Below, one piece after another: positions 1 to 6,148 of a stretch of DNA of 9,302 nt. The notes below the pieces were generated by a model. The model was not told where the DNA came from and did not search any database. It saw only the letters and a program-made list of their open reading frames with translations. Position numbers and translations under genes: made by a program. Source of the stretch: Spirochaetaceae bacterium (GTDB taxonomy: Bacteria > Spirochaetota > Spirochaetia > DSM-27196 > PXBQ01); the NCBI GenBank assembly GCA_003566875.1, contig PXBQ01000372.1:1-9302 (forward strand), written 5' to 3'. Within the stretch, counting starts at the first letter, position 1, and every line of letters begins with the position of its first letter.

Positions 1-84
1 CACATCGGTCGGTTCGGTACATGTTTTCAGAAACTCCGGTAGACTCTCGGTACCGGTAAAAGAGCGTGTTTCCACTGTTTGCAT
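1..84 (-). CDS. sufD: SufD N-terminal fragment (Fe-S cluster scaffold subunit), cut by window edge
   Basis: Only the first 28 codons are present, beginning MQTVETRSF and running off the left edge. The ATG at 84 is preceded by a strong AGGAG-type ribosome binding site and lies 15 bases after the sufB stop codon, in the same direction. The fragment is too short to show any family motif, so the call rests on position: sufD normally follows sufB in sufC-sufB-sufD operons. SufD would form the SufBC2D scaffold with SufB and SufC in the cytoplasm. A cysteine desulfurase (sufS) or another suf gene in this position cannot be excluded, although the tight spacing makes an operon member almost certain. 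Confidence 0.7.
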   Translation of the reverse strand, partial: MQTVETRSFTGTESLPEFLKTCTEPTDV

Positions 85-99
85 CTCTCCTCCCCGGCC

Positions 100-1500
100 T
101 TATCCGACCGAGCCCTCCATTTCGAGTTCTATCAGACGATTGAGCTCCACTGCGTACTCCATCGGAAGTTGCTTCACGAGAGGGTCGAGAAACCCATTTA
201 CGATCATCATCGACGCTTCAGTCTCCGTCATTCCGCGCGACATCAGGTAAAACAGCTGATCCTCGCTGATCTTGCTGACGCGCGCCTCGTGTTCGATCGA
301 AACGTTGTTCGAGAGAATATCCATGTACGGATACGTGTTGCTCTTCGAGTGTTCGTCGATCAAGAGCGCGTCGCACACGACGTGCGACTTCACGTCGTTC
401 AAGCCCGGGTCGACTTTTATCTGTCCACGATAGCTCGCGGTTCCGCCGTCTTTGCTTATAGACTTCGACGTGATCACCGAGCTTGTCCGCGACGCCGCGT
501 GTACGATCTTTCCTCCGGTGTCCTGCTCTTGGCCGGTTCCCGCGAACGCGATCGAGAGGACCTCTCCGTGAGCTCCTTCTCCCATGAGGTAGACCGACGG
601 GTACTTCATCGTCCTCTTGCTTCCGAGGTTCCCGTCGACCCACTCGACCGTCGCGTTCTCGTGCGCGACTGCGCGTTTTGTGACGAGGTTATAGACGTCA
701 CCGGACCAGTTCTGGATCGTCGAGTACCGAACACGCGCACCTTTCAACGCGATAATCTCGACTACAGCCGAGTGCAGACTGTCGGTTGTGTACACAGGCG
801 CCGTACAGCCCTCGATGTAGTGAACAAAACTGCCCTCGTCGGCGATAATCAATGTGCGCTCAAACTGCCCGAAGTTCTCGGAGTTGATCCGGAAGTACGC
901 CTGCAGCGGGACTTCAACCTTAACGCCCGGCGGCACGTACACAAAACTTCCACCCGACCAGACCGCCGAGTTCAACGCCGCAAACTTGTTGTCGGTGTAC
1001 GGGATGATCGTCCCGAAATACTTCTTCACGATCTCCGGATGCTCGAGCACCGCAGTCTCGGGATCCGAGAACAAAACGCCCTTGTCGGAAAGTTCCTTCT
1101 GGATGCTGTGGTACACCATCTCCGAGTCGTACTGGGCACCGACCCCCGCGAGGAATTTCTGCTCGGCTTCCGGTATCCCGATCCGGTCGTACGTCTCTTT
1201 GATATCCGCGGGTAGATCCTCCCACGTTTTTTTCTGCGCGTCGGTCGACGTCGAGTAGTAGACGATGTTCTCGAAATCGAGCGCCGAGAGGTCTGCTCCC
1301 CAGTTCGGCATCTCCTTCTTTCGGTACTCCTCGTACGAGCGCAATCGAAACTCCAGCATCCAGTCAGGCTCATTCTTGTGCCGTGAAATCGCGGCGACGA
1401 CCTCGGGAGTGAGACCCCGCTCAGTTTTGAACACGGATTTATCGGGAAAGGCAAAACCGAATTTATAGTCGCCAATATCTACCGTTTGTTGATCACTCAT
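100..1500 (-). CDS. sufB: SufB, core scaffold subunit of the SUF Fe-S cluster assembly complex
   Basis: SufB is the cytoplasmic scaffold on which the SufBC2D complex builds nascent Fe-S clusters. The 466 residues match the usual family length. Recognisable family stretches are FVYVPPG (186-192), the IEGCTAP segment with C232, the CDALLID segment with C376, and IEHEA near 402-406. C376 aligns by context with the conserved core cysteine of SufB (C405 in E. coli), and H404/E405 with the conserved His-Glu pair. The C-terminal half shows the repetitive beta-strand pattern of the SufB/SufD beta-helix. The ATG at 1500 overlaps the end of sufC by 8 bases and has an AGGAG site 7 bases upstream inside sufC, so translation is probably coupled. 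No frameshift or missing key residue is visible. Confidence 0.97.
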   Translation of the reverse strand: MSDQQTVDIGDYKFGFAFPDKSVFKTERGLTPEVVAAISRHKNEPDWMLEFRLRSYEEYRKKEMPNWGADLSALDFENIVYYSTSTDAQKKTWEDLPADIKETYDRIGIPEAEQKFLAGVGAQYDSEMVYHSIQKELSDKGVLFSDPETAVLEHPEIVKKYFGTIIPYTDNKFAALNSAVWSGGSFVYVPPGVKVEVPLQAYFRINSENFGQFERTLIIADEGSFVHYIEGCTAPVYTTDSLHSAVVEIIALKGARVRYSTIQNWSGDVYNLVTKRAVAHENATVEWVDGNLGSKRTMKYPSVYLMGEGAHGEVLSIAFAGTGQEQDTGGKIVHAASRTSSVITSKSISKDGGTASYRGQIKVDPGLNDVKSHVVCDALLIDEHSKSNTYPYMDILSNNVSIEHEARVSKISEDQLFYLMSRGMTETEASMMIVNGFLDPLVKQLPMEYAVELNRLIELEMEGSVG

Positions 1501-2260
1501 CGTCGTTCTCCTCTATACCGTATTGCTTCCGAACCCAGTCGTATCCTTTGCTCTCGAGCGTCGTGACCAGATCGCGTCCACCCGACGTCACGACGCGGCC
1601 TTGATACATGATATGCACAAAATCCGGTTTGATGTGATCGAGAATCCGCTGATAGTGCGTGATCACGAGAGCACCGAAATCACCGGTCCGAAGCTTGTTG
1701 ACACCCTTCGCGACGATCTGCAACGCGTCGATATCGAGACCGGAGTCGGTCTCGTCGAGAATCGCGAAGACGGGGTTCAGCATCAGCATTTGGAGAATCT
1801 CCATGCGCTTCTTCTCCCCGCCGGAAAAGCCCTCGTTTAAGTACCTGTTGATGAATTTCTGATCGATCTCGAGATAGTCCATCGCTTCACGCAGTGATTT
1901 GATGAATCCCTTCGTCTTGACCGGATCGTTTTCGGCGTACCGGATCTCAACGGCCCTCTTGAGAAATCGACCGACCGTTACGCCGGGGATCTCGACCGGA
2001 TATTGAAACGCCATGAAAAGCCCAAGCCGTGCGCGTTCGTCGGTCCCCATCTCGAGGATGTTCCGGCCGTCGACGAGAACCTCGCCGCCCGTTACCTCGT
2101 ACGAAGAGTGTCCAAAAATCACGTTCGTCAACGTGCTCTTCCCCGATCCGTTTGGACCCATCAGCGCGTGGACCTTCCCTGAGTTGAGTTCGAGATCTAC
2201 ACCTTTGAGAATCTCCTGACCGTCTATTGTCGCCTTGAGACCTTTTACTTCAATTTTCAT
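1493..2260 (-). CDS. sufC: SufC, ABC-type ATPase of the SUF Fe-S assembly complex
   Basis: SufC is the soluble ATPase that drives conformational change in SufBC2D; despite its ABC fold it is not a transporter. The 255 residues carry the full motif set: Walker A GPNGSGKST (35-43), Q-loop Q86, the signature FSGGEKKR (145-152), Walker B ending in LDE with catalytic E170, the D-loop around G174-D176 and the H-loop H202. The ETDSGLDIDAL stretch after Walker B is characteristic of SufC. The ATG at 2260 is preceded by a G-rich ribosome binding site (GGGGGATAGG). The gene lies 129 bases downstream of the DUF59 gene and overlaps sufB by 8 bases, so all four genes probably share a transcript. Confidence 0.97.
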   Translation of the reverse strand: MKIEVKGLKATIDGQEILKGVDLELNSGKVHALMGPNGSGKSTLTNVIFGHSSYEVTGGEVLVDGRNILEMGTDERARLGLFMAFQYPVEIPGVTVGRFLKRAVEIRYAENDPVKTKGFIKSLREAMDYLEIDQKFINRYLNEGFSGGEKKRMEILQMLMLNPVFAILDETDSGLDIDALQIVAKGVNKLRTGDFGALVITHYQRILDHIKPDFVHIMYQGRVVTSGGRDLVTTLESKGYDWVRKQYGIEENDDE

Positions 2261-2389
2261 CCTATCCCCCTATTTTCCCTTTTCTTATCGAGTCAATTCA
2301 CTCACTATTCATCGTTTCGCTGTTCGCCTGCCGCGTCCCGTGAGACACGCAGAAACCGGACAGAGCGCGACCGGAACCGATCTTTACGG
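2261..2389 (-). other. 129-base intergenic gap inside the suf operon
   Basis: This spacer separates the DUF59 gene from sufC. On the minus strand it contains a TTGACT hexamer (2291-2296), but the sequence 17 bases downstream (ATAGGG) is a poor -10 box, so a second promoter for sufC is only possible. I found no convincing hairpin followed by a T tract, which argues for read-through from the DUF59 gene into sufC. No small ORF with a credible start is seen. Confidence 0.4.
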
Positions 2390-2692
2390 CTAAATCGGGT
2401 ACCCTAGTTCGAGGCGCGCTTCTTCGCTCATGAAGTCGATACTCCACGGTGGATTCCAGACGAGGGTCGGTAACACCGTCTCGATACCGCTGTCTTCGCG
2501 CAGGACCGTCGTGATATCGTTCATAATCGTGTCCGCGAGTGGACACCCGGGCGAAGTCAAGGTGAAGTCGACTTCGATCCGGTCCTCAAAAGGCTCGATC
2601 CGATAAATCAAGCCGACGTCGACGATGTTCAATCCAATTTCCGGGTCGATTACCTTCTTCAACGACTCTAGACAATCGCTCTTTGAAACCAT
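2390..2692 (-). CDS. DUF59/MIP18-family Fe-S assembly factor (SufT-like)
   Basis: This is a 100-residue single-domain protein of the MIP18/DUF59 family, whose bacterial members (SufT-like proteins, PaaD-like proteins) help mature or deliver Fe-S clusters. Family hallmarks visible are DPE (16-18), DVGLIY (25-30) and TSPGCP (46-51) with the conserved C50, followed by WNPPW at 79-83. The WNPPW stretch near the C terminus is usual in metal-sulfur cluster assembly factors. The start at 2692 is supported by an AGGAG site 6 bases upstream. It is the first gene of the minus-strand suf operon and directly follows the promoter at 2716-2744. Cytoplasmic; likely a cluster carrier or chaperone working with SufBCD. 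The symbol sufT is often used for longer fused forms, so I leave the field empty. Confidence 0.93.
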   Translation of the reverse strand: MVSKSDCLESLKKVIDPEIGLNIVDVGLIYRIEPFEDRIEVDFTLTSPGCPLADTIMNDITTVLREDSGIETVLPTLVWNPPWSIDFMSEEARLELGYPI

Positions 2693-2715
2693 GAGCTACT
2701 CCTGTATTTATGACT

Positions 2716-2744
2716 ATTTTACTAATGTATACCTAAGATATCAA
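2716..2744 (-). promoter_or_regulatory. Candidate sigma-70-type promoter of the suf operon
   Basis: On the minus strand a TTGATA box (2744-2739) is followed after exactly 17 bases by TAAAAT (2721-2716); each differs from the textbook hexamer at one position. Transcription would start near 2709, leaving a leader of about 17 bases that carries the AGGAG site of the DUF59 gene. The spacer is AT-rich and contains GTATAC. No known Fe-S regulator site (IscR- or SufR-type) could be identified with certainty. Confidence 0.7.
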
Positions 2745-2808
2745 GACCAAAATCGACTCAACTCCGATTTTCGGCGATAATCGCAAAACCACTGCAAAAA
2801 CGGTTGCG

Positions 2809-2842
2809 TTAAATTGCCGCACCACGGGAAATATACTACTAT
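2809..2842 (+). promoter_or_regulatory. Candidate promoter(s) of the quinone reductase gene
   Basis: Two overlapping readings are possible: TTGCCG (2814-2819), 17 bases, TACTAT (2837-2842); or TTAAAT (2809-2814), 17 bases, TATACT (2832-2837). The first shares its TTGCCG box with two other candidate promoters in the window, while the second has the better -10. Either leaves a leader of roughly 13-20 bases, including a GAGGGA-type ribosome binding site before the ATG at 2863. Confidence 0.5.
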
Positions 2843-2862
2843 GAGTCGCCAAGAGGGAAGCC

Positions 2863-3444
2863 ATGCACGTCCTGGTTGTCGTTTCTTCACCCGCCGAGAC
2901 CTCTCTTGTGATCGCCCTCGCCCAAACGGCGGTCGACACGGCACTGTCGCACGGTGCGACGGTCACGCTGCTCGATCTGTACCGCGAGCGGTTCGATCCG
3001 GTTCTTCCGGACGAGGAAATCCGCCGCAGATTCAGCCTCGAAGATGATGTCCAGAGGTCGGTGCGCGAACTCGTACGGGCCGATCTGGTCGTTTTTGTGC
3101 ATCCCGAGTGGTGGGGCCAGCCTCCTGCTCTGCTGAAAGGATGGATCGATCGTGTGTTTCGCCACGGAATCGCGTTTACGTTTTCCGGTGATGAGTTCAC
3201 AAAAAAGCGGCTCGTTCCGCTGCTTACCGAAAAGTCGGCAGCCGTCTTTGTGACCTCGGACATGGACGGTGCGACGCCGATCGAAATGATCTGGAAGGAC
3301 AGTATTCTCGGGTACTGCGGAGTCTCCGACATTCATTTTCACCGTTTCTGCGGGGTCCGTCGGAGCTCGCATTCGGAACGCTCGAAATGGCTGGTGACGG
3401 TTGAGACCACGATTCAGGATATTATCGCGAGGAGAGACCGATGA
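2863..3444 (+). CDS. Flavodoxin-fold NAD(P)H oxidoreductase (MdaB/NQO-like)
   Basis: This 193-residue protein belongs to the flavodoxin-2 (NAD(P)H:quinone oxidoreductase, MdaB/KefF-like) family, cytoplasmic FMN/FAD proteins that reduce quinones or other electrophiles by two electrons. It begins with a short beta strand and an SSP loop (residues 8-10) where the flavin phosphate would sit. The family-typical segment HPEWWGQPPALLKGWIDRV starts at residue 80, the motif that in this family packs on the flavin ring. Length fits the family. The ATG at 2863 follows a GAGGGA site. Its stop overlaps the start of the next gene by 4 bases (ATGA), so the two are translated as a pair. The substrate cannot be read from the sequence. 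Confidence 0.85.
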   Translation: MHVLVVVSSPAETSLVIALAQTAVDTALSHGATVTLLDLYRERFDPVLPDEEIRRRFSLEDDVQRSVRELVRADLVVFVHPEWWGQPPALLKGWIDRVFRHGIAFTFSGDEFTKKRLVPLLTEKSAAVFVTSDMDGATPIEMIWKDSILGYCGVSDIHFHRFCGVRRSSHSERSKWLVTVETTIQDIIARRDR

Positions 3445-3917
3445 AACAACTTCTTGTGTACCGACACGCAAAGACCGAGGGAGCCGGCCCCGACGGTTCC
3501 GACCATTCGCGGGTCTTGCGCCCCGACGGAGTCGACACAGCGCGGAAAACCGGAACTCGAATCGCGAAACGCGGTCTAGCCCCCGAGCGCATAGTGTCGT
3601 CGGACGCGGTCCGCGCCGTGACAACCGCCGAGATCACCGCTGAGGCCTGCGGTTATCAGAACGAAATAGTGACGATGCGCGAACTCTACGACGGTACCAC
3701 TGAGACGTATCTCCGCGTGATCCGATACTGTCCGGACACGATCACTCGCTTCATGATCGTCGGACACAACCCGTCGATCGAGAGCTTGATCGAGACCCTT
3801 GTCGAGCGGTACGTTCAGGTACGCACCGGCGCGTTAGTCTATTTGGTTCTGCCGATCTCGAACTGGACCGAACTCGGACCCGGAACCGAGTACGACATTC
3901 TGGAAGTCATACGCTGA
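3441..3917 (+). CDS. SixA-like phosphohistidine phosphatase (histidine phosphatase superfamily)
   Basis: A 158-residue member of the histidine phosphatase (RHG) superfamily, most like SixA, which removes phosphate from phosphohistidine in phosphorelay or PTS proteins. Catalytic residues visible are R8-H9 in the YRHAKTE motif at the N terminus, R58 in the SSDAVRAVTTAE stretch, E81 in the RELYDG segment and H109 in VGHNP. The size and the RHAK start favour SixA over phosphoglycerate mutases. The ATG overlaps the upstream reductase stop (ATGA) and is preceded by GGAGAG, indicating translational coupling. No histidine kinase or PTS gene lies in the window, so the natural substrate is unknown. Cytoplasmic. 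Confidence 0.88.
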   Translation: MKQLLVYRHAKTEGAGPDGSDHSRVLRPDGVDTARKTGTRIAKRGLAPERIVSSDAVRAVTTAEITAEACGYQNEIVTMRELYDGTTETYLRVIRYCPDTITRFMIVGHNPSIESLIETLVERYVQVRTGALVYLVLPISNWTELGPGTEYDILEVIR

Positions 3918-3942
3918 ACCTGTTTACCGGACCGTCAGGTTC
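3916..3942 (+). repeat. Perfect 7-bp inverted repeat at the sixA-like stop codon
   Basis: GAACCTG (3916-3922) and CAGGTTC (3936-3942) are perfect inverted copies separated by 13 bases. The left arm starts within the TGA stop codon of the SixA-like gene and the right arm runs into the candidate -35 box of the aarF-like gene. It is followed by a T-rich but interrupted stretch (GTTTCTTT), so it could be a weak terminator for the upstream pair or an operator for the downstream gene. Confidence 0.45.
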
Positions 3943-3968
3943 CCGCGTTTCTTTGCGCGTGCTACACT
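3940..3968 (+). promoter_or_regulatory. Candidate promoter of the aarF-like gene, placed for a leaderless transcript
   Basis: TACACT (3963-3968) is a good -10 box, and TTCCCG (3940-3945), a poor -35 box, lies exactly 17 bases upstream. Only 6 bases separate the -10 box from the GTG start codon at 3975, so transcription would begin at or next to the start codon. There is no purine-rich ribosome binding site between them. Confidence 0.5.
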
Positions 3969-3974
3969 ACGCCC

Positions 3975-5666
3975 GTGAAAAAAATCGGTTTCTTCCGTCA
4001 TACTTTTCGATACCCGATGCGCCTCCAGGAGGTGGTGCGCGCGTTCATCGCGTACGGATTCGAGGACTGGGTGGTTCTGCTCCGGCTCGATCGCTCGTTC
4101 CCGTTCGTTCGTAGACTGCTCTCGAAGCGCCGCTCCGGCGAAGAACAGGACATAGACCGCTGGCACGCGATTCGCCTGACGTTTGAGGAACTCGGCCCAA
4201 CGTTCATCAAACTCGGTCAGATCCTCAGTAGCCGAACCGACATGCTTCCGCTTGAGCTGACCCGCGAACTCGCGCACCTCAGGGACGACGTCGCACCGTT
4301 TTCATCCGAAGAAGTCATGACGATTATCGAAGAGGAACTCGGACACCCATGTCATGAGTTGTTCTCCGAGTTCGATGAAAAGCCGGCCGCGTCCGCGTCG
4401 ATCGCGCAGGTGCATACCGCACGAATACGGTCCGGACAGAAAGTTGCCGTGAAAGTACGCCGCCCGGGAATCCAAGAGATCGTGAGTGTCGACCTTGAGA
4501 TCCTACATCACATTGCCGTACTTATTGAGAAATACTTCCCGAAGGCCAAACTCCTAAATCCCACGGCGGTCATCGAGGAATTCCGAAAGAGCATCACAAA
4601 TGAACTCGACTTCACGCGCGAGCTACGGAGCCTCGAACGCTTCCGGGTTATGTTCGCGAGAAACCCCCGAACAAAGGTCCCCGAAGTGTTCTCGGAGCAC
4701 TCGACTCGACGGGTCCTCACGATGGAGTTCATCGACGGAGAACGGCTCGGCTCTGTGGAGTCGGATACAACCGGCAGGTTCGACAAACACGAAATCGCGC
4801 GCAACGGCGCGAACCTCGTGCTCGAACAGATTTTTATCCACGGCTTCTTTCACGCCGACCCGCACCCCGGAAACATCTACATTCTTCCGAACAACGTCGT
4901 CTGCTTTCTCGATTTCGGCATCGTCGGTCAACTTAGGCCGCGCGAACGCGAGACCCTCATGAGAGTCATGATCGGTGCGGTCAATCGTGACGCCGACACC
5001 GTGACCGACGGGCTTCTCGAGTTGACGGACGCGAAACACGCGGTCAACACCGCGAAGTTGAGCGAGAATGTGTACGACATCATCGACGAGTATATCGATG
5101 TTTCGTTAAAGAACCTCGACATCGGAGGTATGTTTACCGATCTGATCTCGCTGCTCGTACGCTTCGGCCTGCGAATGCCGACGCAGCTCACGCTCGTCAC
5201 AAAGGCTTTGATCTCGATCGAGGGCGTCGGAGTTCAATTGTGGCCGGACTTCAACCTGGTCGAGGTCCTCAAACCTTTCGTCCGGCGGCTGTATTACCGT
5301 AAACTCAATCCGCGCCGTATACTCACCGACGGATACGAGATCGCCGCGCGATACGGCGAGTTCGCGCGCGATTTACCGGTTGATCTGCGAGAGATACTAA
5401 AACTGGTCAAAAACGGCAATGCGCGTCTGACGTTTCGCGCGACCGGACTCGAACCGATCGCGCGGACGATCGATTCGTTCGGAGTCAGGATCATCTTCGG
5501 CCTCGTACTCGCGTCAATAATGGTGAGCTCGTCGCTTATCATCGGCGCGACCGTGCCGCCGACGTGGCAGGGCATTTCGATAATCGGCCTGATCGGGTAC
5601 GGTCTCGCCGGGTTGCTCGGTTTCGGATTCATCGTCGCGCTGATCGTCAGAATGTTCCGGGGTTAA
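3975..5666 (+). CDS. AarF/UbiB-family atypical kinase (ABC1/ADCK/Coq8-like), membrane anchored
   Basis: The 563-residue protein is a UbiB/ABC1 atypical kinase or ATPase; family members support ubiquinone or other isoprenoid-lipid metabolism at the membrane. Motifs in order are KLGQ (79-82) of the family-specific KxGQ region, the Ala-rich loop AASASIAQVH (138-147), the ATP-binding lysine K160 in VAVKVRRPG, HADPHPGN (293-300) with the catalytic D295 and N300, and DFG (313-315). Two hydrophobic helices near residues 505-525 and 534-560 form the usual C-terminal membrane anchor. The GTG start at 3975 is chosen because the homologous region begins just after it and a -10 box sits 6 bases upstream; no ribosome binding site is seen. 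Its stop shares TTAA with the convergent phosphatase gene. No quinone-biosynthesis gene is nearby, so its lipid target is unknown. Confidence 0.93.
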   Translation: MKKIGFFRHTFRYPMRLQEVVRAFIAYGFEDWVVLLRLDRSFPFVRRLLSKRRSGEEQDIDRWHAIRLTFEELGPTFIKLGQILSSRTDMLPLELTRELAHLRDDVAPFSSEEVMTIIEEELGHPCHELFSEFDEKPAASASIAQVHTARIRSGQKVAVKVRRPGIQEIVSVDLEILHHIAVLIEKYFPKAKLLNPTAVIEEFRKSITNELDFTRELRSLERFRVMFARNPRTKVPEVFSEHSTRRVLTMEFIDGERLGSVESDTTGRFDKHEIARNGANLVLEQIFIHGFFHADPHPGNIYILPNNVVCFLDFGIVGQLRPRERETLMRVMIGAVNRDADTVTDGLLELTDAKHAVNTAKLSENVYDIIDEYIDVSLKNLDIGGMFTDLISLLVRFGLRMPTQLTLVTKALISIEGVGVQLWPDFNLVEVLKPFVRRLYYRKLNPRRILTDGYEIAARYGEFARDLPVDLREILKLVKNGNARLTFRATGLEPIARTIDSFGVRIIFGLVLASIMVSSSLIIGATVPPTWQGISIIGLIGYGLAGLLGFGFIVALIVRMFRG

Positions 5667-6148
5667 CCGGCACGACTCCGCACGGCGAGTTCGTCGACGA
5701 TCTCCCGACACGTTCGCTCGATGATGTCGTACACGTAATCGAAACCCGAAAGCTCGCCGTACCACGGATCCGGAACATCAAGCTCATCCGTTTTCACCGG
5801 GTCCGAGTCGCGGAACAGTCGAATTTTCCCGGGATATCGCGTGAGTTTTTTCAGCCGTCGGACATGCCCGCGGTCCATGCCGTAGATCAGGTCGTAGTGC
5901 TCGAGATCCGTTGTCCTCAGCTGTCTCGCCGGGTGGTCGATCGAGATTCCGTTTCGCGCCGCAACGCGCCGCATCCGCGCGTCGGCGTTCTCGCCGACAT
6001 GGTACGCGTCGAGCCCACACGACTCGATCTCAAACAGATCCGCGCATCCGCTTTCGTCGACGTAATGTTGAAAAACGGCGTGCGCGAGTGGACTGCGACA
6101 GATATTGCCGGTACAGACGAACAGAACCTTGATTGTTTTGTTGCTCAT
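5663..6148 (-). CDS. Low-molecular-weight protein tyrosine phosphatase
   Basis: This 161-residue cytoplasmic phosphatase shows the LMW-PTP signature at the N terminus, CTGNICRS (12-19), the CX5R P-loop with nucleophile C12 and R18, and the general-acid aspartate D127 in DPWYG. Members dephosphorylate protein tyrosine (or arginine) residues, often on bacterial tyrosine kinases of capsule or stress systems. The arsenate-reductase relatives share the fold, but the intact DPWYG loop favours phosphatase. The ATG overlaps the stop of the upstream dehydrogenase (ATGA at 6148-6145), so it is probably translated by coupling. It ends tail to tail with the aarF-like gene inside one TTAA. No cognate tyrosine kinase is in the window. 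Confidence 0.92.
   Translation of the reverse strand: MSNKTIKVLFVCTGNICRSPLAHAVFQHYVDESGCADLFEIESCGLDAYHVGENADARMRRVAARNGISIDHPARQLRTTDLEHYDLIYGMDRGHVRRLKKLTRYPGKIRLFRDSDPVKTDELDVPDPWYGELSGFDYVYDIIERTCREIVDELAVRSRAG

Noticed and set aside
79..1215. Long plus-strand open frame (378 codons) opposite sufB
   Set aside because: Lies entirely antisense to a clear sufB gene apart from its first bases, is very rich in Arg, Val and Asp with no family resemblance, and has no ribosome binding site. It is explained by codon bias of the opposite strand.
2274..2296. Possible second suf promoter (TTGACT, 17 bases, ATAGGG) on the minus strand before sufC
   Set aside because: The -35 box is good but the -10 box matches poorly and coincides with the G-rich ribosome binding site, so I did not list it as a promoter.
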